A DNA stretch of 64,000 nt from an uncultured Bacilli bacterium. Its GTDB lineage: Bacteria > Bacillota_I > Bacilli_A > RF39 > UBA660. The notes beneath the pieces are model-generated. The model saw nothing but the letters and a program-made list of their open reading frames with translations. It ran no database searches and had not been told where the DNA came from. Each line of letters opens with the position of its first letter. The stretch's first letter is position 1. Both the position numbers and the translations under genes were made by a program. Of this stretch, positions 50,586-59,025 are shown in pieces. The stretch covers positions 124,001 through 188,000 of the forward strand of contig CASPWD010000001.1 in NCBI GenBank assembly GCA_949425635.1. The letters are read 5' to 3'.

Positions 50586-51164
50586 TTATCTGTTCTCCTC
50601 TTCTGTACAATTTTCTATGATATAGTCTAAAACACTTTTTAAAACTTCATCTCTATTATAACTTGTATCAAAATATATTACATTATTTTTCTTACATTCC
50701 TGACTTAAAACTTCACTAAATTCAACATTTTCTCTTACCATATTTTCTAATTCGTTATCACTCAAACTATTACTCCAATAATAATCTTTATCATTTTCTC
50801 TCATTTCTTTAACTTTCGATTCAACACTAATATCTTTATATCCTAAAAATACTATCAAAGTATCATCTTCAATCAAATCAACATCACAAGGTAAGAAATG
50901 ACATGTATCTATTACATAATACTCATGATTATAAACAGTATCTGCTCTATTCTCTCTTAATATCTTATTAATAAGCTTTCCCATCTTCGGACTTACTTTA
51001 TACCAGTCACTCTCTTGCCAATCCCAAATCTGATTTATAGCTCTCTTTATAGTATCCATTTTATAATGAGTAAAGCCTAGTTTATCTAATTCTAAACACA
51101 ATGTTGTTTTTCCTGATCTTGGAATACCAGCTACAATAACATGTCTTTTTAATATTCTGCCCAT
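50586..51164 (-). CDS. small P-loop kinase-like protein in the NAD operon
   Basis: 192 aa from ATG 51164 with GAGGTAGAA ahead. A Walker A VIAGIPRSGKTTLC-like loop (AGIPRSGKTT) sits near residue 13 and IVFLGYKDISVESKVKEMRE gives a lid-like helix. It resembles nucleoside/nucleotide kinases. In this operon a ribosylnicotinamide-type kinase is conceivable, but no specific motif proves it. Confidence 0.65.
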   Translation of the reverse strand: MGRILKRHVIVAGIPRSGKTTLCLELDKLGFTHYKMDTIKRAINQIWDWQESDWYKVSPKMGKLINKILRENRADTVYNHEYYVIDTCHFLPCDVDLIEDDTLIVFLGYKDISVESKVKEMRENDKDYYWSNSLSDNELENMVRENVEFSEVLSQECKKNNVIYFDTSYNRDEVLKSVLDYIIENCTEEENR

Positions 51165-51193
51165 TTCTACCTCAATCAAACACTCTTAGCACT

Positions 51194-52225
51194 TTATTTT
51201 TCATATTTAAGTAAGATATCTTCATTATCTACCCAACTACCATTCAAATTTCCATTAGGATGGAACACCATTTCATAAACAGTATCTTGATTATTGCCTT
51301 TCTCCTCAGTCTGTACTTTTAAATCAGCGGATTCAGAACATACTCGAACATTGTTATAATCATACATTTCTACATAATAGTAATACCCAAGTAAATTTTG
51401 ATATGGTACAAATCTAGGATCCTTATCTACTTCTTTCCACACATCATTAAGTCTTACCTTATTTCTAACATTGTAATCCATCTTTTCTAAATTACACATA
51501 GACTTTTCATCATAATCCATTAGCTCTCTAAAAATAATATTATCTACACCAATCTTCTCATAAAACTCAATATATTTAGCCATGCCATCTACATCGTGAA
51601 TACCATCCTTTAATAACAAACAACTAAGTCTAGGTCTTAATCCACGTTCCATTGCATAAGGTACAATCTTTGCTAAGTTTTCATTACTACAATAGCCTTT
51701 CTTATATCTCATAATCTTCTTATTAATTTCTTCATCATAATGCGTCTTACTAATATTTAAATGGTCAAACTTATTATCAATTAATACATCAAGTACCGTT
51801 TTATCACCATCAATCTTATCCAAAAGAGCACTACCATTAGTCGTAATCGTTCTCTTTCTTATATTGTGTTTATCCACAAGTTCAATAATTCTTTTAAATC
51901 TAGGTGACAAAGTAGGTTCTCCACCAGTAATTGAAACACTAACATTTAAAGGCTCTACATAAGTTAAAACTTCATCCAATCTTCTAAAATACTCTTCATC
52001 GTCTTCTATCTTAGGCTTCTGATAAGCCATCGCAATATTTTCATATCTTAATTGAGCTACACAAAACTTACAATCAGCATTACAATAATCATCAACAAAT
52101 ATTGAAAAATTCACGTTTCCATAAACTTTCTTTTTCTTACCTTCAAAATCAAAATCAATTAGTTTCTTTTCGTTTATATTAAAATCTTGTTGTCTTGTAT
52201 ACCTTATTTTCTCAAATTCACTCAT
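51194..52225 (-). CDS. radical SAM protein A (343 aa)
   Basis: Radical SAM cluster motif CNADCKFC near residue 48, GGE motif SVSITGGEPTL, then RTITTNGSALL. The C-terminal part has one Cys in NVRVCSESADLKV and the closing block EMVFHPNGNLNGSW. It is a paralogue of protein B next to it (same ordering of motifs). No SPASM cluster is seen. Substrate unknown. It overlaps B by 4 bp within the NAD operon. Confidence 0.82.
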   Translation of the reverse strand: MSEFEKIRYTRQQDFNINEKKLIDFDFEGKKKKVYGNVNFSIFVDDYCNADCKFCVAQLRYENIAMAYQKPKIEDDEEYFRRLDEVLTYVEPLNVSVSITGGEPTLSPRFKRIIELVDKHNIRKRTITTNGSALLDKIDGDKTVLDVLIDNKFDHLNISKTHYDEEINKKIMRYKKGYCSNENLAKIVPYAMERGLRPRLSCLLLKDGIHDVDGMAKYIEFYEKIGVDNIIFRELMDYDEKSMCNLEKMDYNVRNKVRLNDVWKEVDKDPRFVPYQNLLGYYYYVEMYDYNNVRVCSESADLKVQTEEKGNNQDTVYEMVFHPNGNLNGSWVDNEDILLKYEK

Positions 52226-53184
52226 AATTGCACCTCCATTAGTGTCTCATTATCAAATCCATTATCTAATTTACCATCTGGATAAATAACAAACTCTCTA
52301 ATAACACTCTTATCTGCCGTTCCTTTCTCTTTATAACATTTAACTAAATACTCCCCATAGTTATATACTTTAACCGTATAGTAAAGTCCCTCAATAACTC
52401 GAACTAATTCGAAATCTTCATTCTTCTCTATTTCTTCAAACACAGTATCAATATTCACATACATCTTATCTTCATAAGGAAGTGGTATCAACTCTCTAAA
52501 CATAACAGTACTAATTCCTAGATTATTATAAAATTCCTTAAACTTTAAAATATCATCTAAATTCTTAACACCATCTTGAAGTAAATTACAACTAATTCTT
52601 ATCTCAATATCATTAGTAGCTGCATATGTTGCAATTCTCTTTAACTTATCGTTATTTGATTCAGTCTCACTTATATTCATCAACTTAGCATTCTCTATAT
52701 CACTAGTAGCCATTCTCGAAATATTAACATTATTTAAAACATTATTTTCAAGCATATATTGCAAGATAGGTTTACCATCTACCATATCAAGGAGATGACT
52801 TCCATTCGTCGAAAATGTTCTTATCTTAAATCCTTTATCTTTTATCATCTTTAAAGTTGGCACTAATCTTTTACTTATTGTTGGCTCTCCCCCAGTAATC
52901 GTAATCCAAGGTTTAATATCAGAAAAACTTTCTAAATAATAATCAAGTATCTTATAATACTTATCATCCTCTAACTCTGTTGATCTAACGCATCTCTTCT
53001 CTAATTTATTCATACAAAAAGGACAACCAGCATTACATTTCTTCGTTACATACAAAGATATCTGTGCATCACTAAAATATTTATAAGTCTTATCTCCAAT
53101 GGTTCTATCTTTAACTGAAAACACCTCAACATTACTTGTCTCTTTTCTCATCTCACTTCTCTTCGTAAATTTAATTGTATTCAT
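52222..53184 (-). CDS. radical SAM protein B (320 aa)
   Basis: CNAGCPFCMNKLEKRC near residue 50 is the 4Fe-4S motif, with WITITGGEPTISKRL and RTFSTNGSHLLD after it. Its C-terminal block FVIYPDGKLDNGF parallels that of protein A, and both have ISCNLLQDG/LSCLLLKDG segments, so the two arose by duplication. Coupled tightly to both neighbours. Substrate unknown. Confidence 0.82.
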   Translation of the reverse strand: MNTIKFTKRSEMRKETSNVEVFSVKDRTIGDKTYKYFSDAQISLYVTKKCNAGCPFCMNKLEKRCVRSTELEDDKYYKILDYYLESFSDIKPWITITGGEPTISKRLVPTLKMIKDKGFKIRTFSTNGSHLLDMVDGKPILQYMLENNVLNNVNISRMATSDIENAKLMNISETESNNDKLKRIATYAATNDIEIRISCNLLQDGVKNLDDILKFKEFYNNLGISTVMFRELIPLPYEDKMYVNIDTVFEEIEKNEDFELVRVIEGLYYTVKVYNYGEYLVKCYKEKGTADKSVIREFVIYPDGKLDNGFDNETLMEVQL

Positions 53185-53185
53185 C

Positions 53186-53863
53186 TTACTTCAAATCCTT
53201 TTCATAATTGCTTCTTGCAATTAAATCTTTACCAAAACACTTTCCGTCGCAAGCATAGATAAACCAATCATCAATATTTTGGACAATTACAGGTTTATCA
53301 TATTCTTCCTTTTCCTCATACTTACCATAACTTTGTAAATAGAAAATATTTGAAATTCCTTCTAAATTATATTCATGTATCAAATCTCTTAACCACTCAT
53401 CTTCATGTCTCAATCTAACATTAAGTAAAATATTCACATCTGGTATAAATTCTATCGCTAAATTCAAATCTCTAATCTTATCTAAACAATCTTTATCCAT
53501 TCTATATAACCAGTAATTTACACTTACTTTCATTGTAATTGGAATACCATAATTTTTATGAAAATCTACAATCCTCTTTAAATGTTCTCCAAGTAAAATA
53601 CCATTTGTTAAAATAATAATCTTTTCACATCTTCCTGTACTTTTTGCATACTCCATAAATAAATACATATCTTTATGAAGTAGTGGTTCTCCACCTTCTA
53701 ACTGCAACTCAAAAGGTAAATCACTAGAGTCAATAATTCCTTTAAAAGTATCAAAATCCATAAAAGTATGCTTACTTGAATCGGACCACATACAACAAAA
53801 TTCACAATTTGCATTACAATTGTTAGTAATATTTATATATTGTCTTATTTTATTAACTTTCAT
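53186..53863 (-). CDS. radical SAM protein C (225 aa)
   Basis: A shorter radical SAM protein. CNANCEFCCMWS near residue 15, QLEGGEPLLHKD, then KIIILTNGILLGEHL. Two more Cys near the C-terminus (YACDGKCFGKD) could bind a second metal site. It overlaps the end of nadD by 11 bp and lies 1 nt from protein B. More distant from A and B than they are from each other. Confidence 0.8.
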   Translation of the reverse strand: MKVNKIRQYINITNNCNANCEFCCMWSDSSKHTFMDFDTFKGIIDSSDLPFELQLEGGEPLLHKDMYLFMEYAKSTGRCEKIIILTNGILLGEHLKRIVDFHKNYGIPITMKVSVNYWLYRMDKDCLDKIRDLNLAIEFIPDVNILLNVRLRHEDEWLRDLIHEYNLEGISNIFYLQSYGKYEEKEEYDKPVIVQNIDDWFIYACDGKCFGKDLIARSNYEKDLK

Positions 53864-54443
53864 ATAATTTATTCTCCTTAATATATTGAATTACATATTT
53901 TGGAACTAAACCCTCTAGTTCATCATACTTTCTTTTTTTGATCAACTCTCTTATCTCAGTAGAAGAAATATTATTTAATTCTATTGGAGCAACAACAATA
54001 TTATTTTTATATTGAGAAAACTTCTCTAATAATTCATTCACGTCATTACCTTCTCTATCTACAACCAAAATCTTATAATTTCTTAAAATGTCTTCTCCAT
54101 TTTTCCATTTATCCATATAACTTAAATTATCTGTTCCACAAATAAAGTAAATTTCGTCTTCTGGGTATTTCTCTTTAAAATAAGCCAATGTCTCACAAGT
54201 ATACACAACATAATCCTTTAGTTCATTGTCACTTACCATCAATCGCTCATCTTTATCTGTAATAAGTTTAAGCATTTCGTAACGTTTCTGATCGTCTATC
54301 AAATTACTTTTATATTTATATTGTCCACCTGTAGGTACATAAATAACTTTATCAACATAATGTTTATCAAGTAATTTTTCTGCTATATCTATATGCATTT
54401 TATGGGGTGGATTAAAGCTACCTCCAAATACTCCAATTTTCAT
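53853..54443 (-). CDS. nadD: nicotinate-nucleotide adenylyltransferase
   Basis: 196 aa beginning MKIGVFGGSFNPPHKMHIDI, with the nucleotidyltransferase GSFNPPHKMH box, ICGTDNLSYMDKW, and ISSTEIRELIKK as the second signature. Converts nicotinate mononucleotide to the dinucleotide. First gene of the operon, behind a consensus promoter. Confidence 0.92.
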   Translation of the reverse strand: MKIGVFGGSFNPPHKMHIDIAEKLLDKHYVDKVIYVPTGGQYKYKSNLIDDQKRYEMLKLITDKDERLMVSDNELKDYVVYTCETLAYFKEKYPEDEIYFICGTDNLSYMDKWKNGEDILRNYKILVVDREGNDVNELLEKFSQYKNNIVVAPIELNNISSTEIRELIKKRKYDELEGLVPKYVIQYIKENKLYES

Positions 54444-54537
54444 ACTATCTCTCCTTTTTTGTTCTTACTATTTTATTAAAAACAAACTTTAAAAAAATAA
54501 TTTCATCTATAAGAATAACTTTTAAATATTCCCTCTT

Positions 54538-54575
54538 GTTATTAACATTATATTCAAAAGAAAAGTATTTGTCAA
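54538..54575 (-). promoter_or_regulatory. consensus promoter with GTTANTAAC box ahead of nadD
   Basis: On the minus strand TTGACA (54570-54575), 17 nt, TATAAT (54547-54552), then GTTAATAAC (54538-54546) without a gap. A repressor on the box would block the polymerase. Same arrangement as the promoter at 56199-56236. Confidence 0.75.
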
Positions 54576-54606
54576 TATGTTTTTAACAAAATATTAAAAA
54601 GTTACA

Positions 54607-55683
54607 TTATTTACTTTTCTTTTTATTTATTTTATCAATAATTTTTTTCTTACCATTCCAAAGTGGTTCAATGTCTTTTTTCTTATTAAATGTATCAATA
54701 ATAAGAGCAATATAATCAGAACAATTTACATCAACATACCATTTATTACTCTTTATCTCCTCTGGTACATATGACAAATTAGTTGAATATAACTTATCAA
54801 ATAGTCCGTTTTCATAAGCTTCACTAAATTTTTCAGTTCCTTCTGTAAATAATGCAAATGTCGCAATTAAGTAAATGTTTCTAGCACCTCTACTTCTTAA
54901 GTTTTCTGCTACATCAATCATAGATCCACCACTTGCAATCATATCATCCACCACAATTACATCCTTACCCTTAGGATCTGCTCCCATATACATGTGCTCA
55001 ACAATTGGATTCTTTCCATTCACTACTTTACTTAAGTCTCTTCTTTTATAGAAAACACCAACATCACACCCTAACATATCTGCATAATATCTTGCCCTTT
55101 CCATCGCACCCATATCAGGACTTATAACTAACATATCATTAATATCTTCATTATCAATTAATTCTTCCAAAATACGATGTGTTGGATAAAAGTTTTCAAA
55201 AGGCAATCTTGGTATTGCATTACAAATACTTGGATCATGTGCATCAAAAGTAATGATATTATCTACACCAATTCTTTCTAACTCTTGTAGTGCTATAGCA
55301 CAATCTAGTGACTCATTACCTCTTCTTTTGTGTTGTCTTGACTCATACAATAAAGGCATAATTACGTTAATTCTTGAAGCATGCCCTGAAGTAGCGGCAA
55401 TAACTCTTTTTATATCTTCAAAATGCTCATCTGGTGACATATAATGTTCTCTTCCATGCATTTGATAACTAATTCCATAATTACCAACATCACTTAAAAT
55501 ATACAAATCATCACCATTAACAGTATCTTCTATCTTAACCTTACCTTCACCATTACTAAAACGATCTGCTTTCGTCTTAACTACATAATCTTTATCCGTC
55601 TTATTTAATTTTTTTAATCCTTCATTAACTTCATTTCCAAGCTCCTTTATATTACTCATTATCACTAACTTTAACTTACTCAT
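54607..55683 (-). CDS. prs: ribose-phosphate pyrophosphokinase
   Basis: 358 aa with ATP-side motif FDAHDPSICNAIPRLPFENF and the PRPP-binding loop VIVVDDMIASGGSM near residue 245. Longer than the usual 315 aa, with an insert near LLYESRQHKRRGNES and a basic tail. Makes PRPP, used by the nicotinate phosphoribosyltransferase encoded at the right edge of the window. Follows the 136-aa gene by 30 nt. Confidence 0.88.
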   Translation of the reverse strand: MSKLKLVIMSNIKELGNEVNEGLKKLNKTDKDYVVKTKADRFSNGEGKVKIEDTVNGDDLYILSDVGNYGISYQMHGREHYMSPDEHFEDIKRVIAATSGHASRINVIMPLLYESRQHKRRGNESLDCAIALQELERIGVDNIITFDAHDPSICNAIPRLPFENFYPTHRILEELIDNEDINDMLVISPDMGAMERARYYADMLGCDVGVFYKRRDLSKVVNGKNPIVEHMYMGADPKGKDVIVVDDMIASGGSMIDVAENLRSRGARNIYLIATFALFTEGTEKFSEAYENGLFDKLYSTNLSYVPEEIKSNKWYVDVNCSDYIALIIDTFNKKKDIEPLWNGKKKIIDKINKKKSK

Positions 55684-55713
55684 TTTAATCTCTCCATTCT
55701 ATAATTCAATTTT

Positions 55714-56124
55714 CTATCTATAATACATACCTAAATTTTGTTGTTTTTGCTTTTCAACTCTTACTGTAATACCGTTAAAATAAGGTTTACTTACGACATG
55801 TTCATCCATTCCAAATCCTTCACAACGTGATGATAAACCATCTTCGTAATCGAATCCCTTTAAATCAAATTCATACAAACTAAACAATGCCCTTAGTTTT
55901 GTTAGTAAATCCTCTTTGCCAAGCTCCATTTTAACATCTTTTCTAATACCAGCTATTTCCATTGACTCTGTTACTGTAACAGTAGTTTGGCATCCCTTTG
56001 ATTCATTTAAACCAAAGCAAGCTTCCTTAGCTGTAATACTAGCTTTAACCTCTTTGTCTTCTAATCTTTTATAATACTCTTCTATTAATTTAATTGTTTC
56101 TTGTTTATTAAATGTTGTTTCCAT
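55714..56124 (-). CDS. conserved hypothetical protein before prs (136 aa)
   Basis: A soluble alpha/beta protein starting METTFNKQETIKLIEEYYKR, with two Cys (EACFGLNESKGC) and a basic C-terminus. No family recognised. It is first in the operon with prs behind the GTTANTAAC-marked promoter, so a link to phosphoribosyl or NAD metabolism is possible but not shown. Confidence 0.6.
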   Translation of the reverse strand: METTFNKQETIKLIEEYYKRLEDKEVKASITAKEACFGLNESKGCQTTVTVTESMEIAGIRKDVKMELGKEDLLTKLRALFSLYEFDLKGFDYEDGLSSRCEGFGMDEHVVSKPYFNGITVRVEKQKQQNLGMYYR

Positions 56125-56198
56125 AACCTAATTCCTTCTTTCTTTTTCTTAATAACATTTTATTAATAACAATATTCAAAAAAAATAATTTCTTGCTT

Positions 56199-56236
56199 GT
56201 TACTAACATTATATTAATAACATTTTAATTTGTCAA
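56199..56236 (-). promoter_or_regulatory. consensus promoter with GTTANTAAC box for the 136-aa gene and prs
   Basis: On the minus strand TTGACA (56231-56236), 17 nt, TATAAT (56208-56213), then GTTAGTAAC (56199-56207). The spacer itself holds GTTATTAA, and two further GTTATTAA copies lie in the leader at about 56146-56170. Confidence 0.75.
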
Positions 56237-56276
56237 CTACTTTTTAATAAAAAATTAAAAACAAACTCAAAAAGAA

Positions 56277-56303
56277 AACTTAACTTTATGTTAAGTTCTT
56301 TAT
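56277..56303 (-). terminator. terminator after the lipoprotein pair
   Basis: On the minus strand ACTTAAC, short loop, GTTAAGT, then TTTTC and more T. Confidence 0.7.
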
Positions 56304-56305
56304 AA

Positions 56306-57049
56306 CTAGTATGTTTTTACTAACTTTGGTCCATTTTCATATTCCACAGTATCAGCAACATTACTTTGTTTAACTGCATCATATGACTCTTCTTGCCCAT
56401 CTTCATAATCTACTTCCAAGTTATTTTCAAGATTAATTACTTTATAATAAATCTTTCTAACATATGTATATTCCCCAACTAAGTCATTTATATCATCAAC
56501 ATACTCACTAGGAATAACAACATATTTTCCGTGCTCATCTTTATAAACATTACAAGCTTGATAAACATAATGGCACACTCTTGTTTCACCAGTTAAATCA
56601 CTATGATTTGGATCACTCGTCCAAGAATATCGAGTAACAGTTCTACGTACTGGAACTTTACCACCCATTCTTGTAACTCTTTTTTTATAACTATATCTAT
56701 ATTCTACATAATCTTGATTTTGTTCCTGTTGAGCAAGTATTACTTCTAAATTATCAGACAAACTGATTAAATCTTTCTTATCTAAAAATTTATATAAATC
56801 CACTTCTTCCTCAGTTAATGGAATATACTCCTCTTGTCTTTCATAACCATCATAAGTTAAATACTCTTTATTATAATATGTACTATATCCTTCATCACTA
56901 GTATAAAGGTGTGCATGATTCCCTTCAACACTACAATCTGCTTTCTTAGCACATCCAGATAAACCACCTATTAATAAAGATCCAACTATTGCTAAAGAAA
57001 CCCCTCTTAATCCAATCATTTTATCTAAATTAATCTTTAAATTTTTCAA
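56306..57049 (-). CDS. lipoprotein paralogue 2 (247 aa)
   Basis: Lipoprotein signal with lipobox GGLSGC near residue 32. The mature part shares with its upstream neighbour NHAHLYTSDEGY-type and YSWTSDPNHSDLTGE blocks and VCHYVYQA. Extracytoplasmic, membrane-anchored, function unknown. Tandem duplicate, 20 nt after paralogue 1, under the riboswitch-like leader. Confidence 0.72.
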   Translation of the reverse strand: MKNLKINLDKMIGLRGVSLAIVGSLLIGGLSGCAKKADCSVEGNHAHLYTSDEGYSTYYNKEYLTYDGYERQEEYIPLTEEEVDLYKFLDKKDLISLSDNLEVILAQQEQNQDYVEYRYSYKKRVTRMGGKVPVRRTVTRYSWTSDPNHSDLTGETRVCHYVYQACNVYKDEHGKYVVIPSEYVDDINDLVGEYTYVRKIYYKVINLENNLEVDYEDGQEESYDAVKQSNVADTVEYENGPKLVKTY

Positions 57050-57069
57050 TCTATATCTCCTCTTTCTTA

Positions 57070-57870
57070 TTATGTTAAAATTTTAACTAATTTTTTTGGC
57101 TTTTCTAAACTTGAATACTCCGTATTACTTTGAGTAACATCATTATTATCTGTTAATTCATCATCTTGAATTAGAGATGGATCATCTTCTACACCATCTT
57201 CATAATCAAGGTCATATCCATACTCAGCATCTATAACTTTACAAAAATCTTCTTTAATATAAGTATATTCTCCGTTTAAATCGAATATATTATCAACAAA
57301 CTCGCTTGGAACTAAAACATACTTACCATTCTCATCAACAACAACATTATAAGCTTGATATACATGATGACATCTTCTTTGTTCACCAGTTAATCTACTA
57401 TGATTAGGATCACTCGTCCAAGAATAATGAGTTGTTGGAATATAAGTAAAATACATAGTACTAGTTTTACCAGTACGAATATAATGAGGTATAGGCATTA
57501 AATATGTATAAGCATATCTATATTCAATGTAATCTTGATTTTGATTTTGAATAGCTTCTATTACTTCTATATTTTCGTCTATTCTAAGTAAATCTTTTTT
57601 ATCTTCAAACCTACATAGCTCAACTTCGTCCTTACTTAAATTAACGTAATCATCCTGTCTTTCATAACCTTCATAGCTTAAATATTCCTTATCAATATAT
57701 CTTACATAACCTGACTCATTTGTATATAAATGAGCATGACTACCTTTAATATCACATTCAGCTTTCTTACCACATCCAGATAAACCTACTGTTAACGTTG
57801 TTGCAGCTAATACGAAAGCAACTCCTCTTAAACGAATCATCTTATCTATATTAATTTTTAAATTTCTCAT
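57070..57870 (-). CDS. lipoprotein paralogue 1 (266 aa)
   Basis: Lipobox VGLSGC near residue 32 and the same blocks as paralogue 2 (SHAHLYTNESGY, YSWTSDPNHSRLTGEQ, CHHVYQAYNV). His and Cys in these blocks could bind metal, which would fit a manganese-type leader, but this is conjecture. Acidic C-terminal tail. Confidence 0.72.
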   Translation of the reverse strand: MRNLKINIDKMIRLRGVAFVLAATTLTVGLSGCGKKAECDIKGSHAHLYTNESGYVRYIDKEYLSYEGYERQDDYVNLSKDEVELCRFEDKKDLLRIDENIEVIEAIQNQNQDYIEYRYAYTYLMPIPHYIRTGKTSTMYFTYIPTTHYSWTSDPNHSRLTGEQRRCHHVYQAYNVVVDENGKYVLVPSEFVDNIFDLNGEYTYIKEDFCKVIDAEYGYDLDYEDGVEDDPSLIQDDELTDNNDVTQSNTEYSSLEKPKKLVKILT

Positions 57871-57906
57871 AAACTCTCACTCCATCCTGTATTTTATAAA
57901 TAAAAA

Positions 57907-58770
57907 CTATTTTAATAACTCACTAACATCAAATATATTACTTGAATCTCCAACTACTTTAGGTAATTCACCATTCCATTTTTCAATAAATTCTTGCATT
58001 AAAATTTCATCAGTAATAGTTGAATTTTTTATTTCATTGGCTTCCGCTTCTGCCTCTGCCTCAATAATTTTCTTCTTCGCATTAGCTTCACTAGTTTTCA
58101 ACTCTTGTTCAGCTGTTAAAGCATTTTGCTCAGCAATTGTTTTCTTCTCAATACTAGCATTATATTCTTTGCTAAAATCAAAATTCTTTAAAGATACAGA
58201 AATAATATTAAGACCATACTCGTCAACTTTTGTCTTTAGCGTTTCCATAATCTTATCACTTACTTCATTTCTCTTTGTAACTAATTCTTCTGCATTATAT
58301 TGAGATATAGCACTTTTTATTGTCTCTTGAATAGCTGGCTCTAAAATAATCGAACTATAACTTTCACCAACTTGTCTGTACATATCTGTAACTCTATCTT
58401 CATTTAATTGATAATTGACAGAAACGATTACTGAATTAACAACTTGTAAATCTTTTGTTGATGTTTCCATTCCTTTTTCATTCTCATACTTTTGAACTTT
58501 AATATTCATTTTTATAACATCTTGCCAAGGTAACTTAAATTGTATACCTTCCTTTAAATTAGTATTTGTAATTTTACCCCATGTTGTCTTAATACCAACT
58601 TCACCTGTTGCAACAGTAGTTAAACAACCAGGAATCAATAATAACAAACCTATAAAACTAATTAGTATTAATGGAAATTTCTTTTTATTATAAGTTTCAC
58701 ATACAAAACCAATCACTCCCATTAATCCTAAAGTTACTATTATACTTAAACCTAACCAAATCATATACAT
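57907..58770 (-). CDS. SPFH/band-7 (prohibitin-like) membrane protein
   Basis: 287 aa. Two N-terminal hydrophobic segments (GLSIIVTLGLMGVIGFV, LILISFIGLLLLIPGC) followed by the SPFH domain (VATGEVGIKTTWGKI, EGIQFKLPWQDVIKM, AISQYNAEELVTKRNEVSDK) and a coiled-coil (TIAEQNALTAEQELKTSEAN). Such proteins scaffold membrane microdomains or proteases. First gene after the riboswitch-like leader. Confidence 0.87.
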   Translation of the reverse strand: MYMIWLGLSIIVTLGLMGVIGFVCETYNKKKFPLILISFIGLLLLIPGCLTTVATGEVGIKTTWGKITNTNLKEGIQFKLPWQDVIKMNIKVQKYENEKGMETSTKDLQVVNSVIVSVNYQLNEDRVTDMYRQVGESYSSIILEPAIQETIKSAISQYNAEELVTKRNEVSDKIMETLKTKVDEYGLNIISVSLKNFDFSKEYNASIEKKTIAEQNALTAEQELKTSEANAKKKIIEAEAEAEANEIKNSTITDEILMQEFIEKWNGELPKVVGDSSNIFDVSELLK

Positions 58771-58814
58771 CTCCCTTTCTTCGTTAGTCTAATATAAACC
58801 ATATACTTAAGATG

Positions 58815-58846
58815 AAAAAAGACTTTCATGCGTTAGCACAAAAGTC
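58815..58846 (-). terminator. second tandem terminator hairpin in the SPFH leader
   Basis: On the minus strand AGACTTTTGTGC pairs with GCATGAAAGTCT and is followed by T6. It lies between the leader RNA and the SPFH start. Confidence 0.7.
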
Positions 58847-58856
58847 TCAACTATAC

Positions 58857-58889
58857 AAAAAGACTCTTATGCCTTAACATAAAAGTCTT
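58857..58889 (-). terminator. first tandem terminator hairpin overlapping the riboswitch 3' side
   Basis: On the minus strand AAGACTTTTATG pairs with CATAAGAGTCTT and is followed by T3. Its 5' strand overlaps the CAAGACTTT expected to close the aptamer, the arrangement needed for a metal-controlled switch. Confidence 0.7.
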
Positions 58890-58974
58890 GTTCTTATTTA
58901 TTTAAATAATCCGGGTTTTTTAATAACCGTCTTGACGAATTATTACACTTTTCTAGTGGAACTACTCCCTCTTA
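58858..58974 (-). promoter_or_regulatory. yybP-ykoY-like (Mn2+) riboswitch
   Basis: The minus-strand leader holds, in order, AGAGGGAGTAG, CGTCAAGACGG, ACCCGGAT and CAAGACTTTT, which resemble the conserved elements of the yybP-ykoY manganese riboswitch family. It starts about 10 nt after a consensus -10 and is followed by two terminators, then the SPFH-lipoprotein operon. Match made by eye; covariance scoring is needed for certainty. Confidence 0.65.
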
Positions 58975-58983
58975 AGTGATTTA

Positions 58984-59012
58984 ATCATAACATATTTTTA
59001 TTGTTTTGTCAA
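58984..59012 (-). promoter_or_regulatory. promoter of the SPFH operon leader
   Basis: On the minus strand TTGACA (59007-59012), 17 nt, TATGAT (58984-58989). Confidence 0.75.
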
Positions 59013-59025
59013 ATCAACACAGTGT

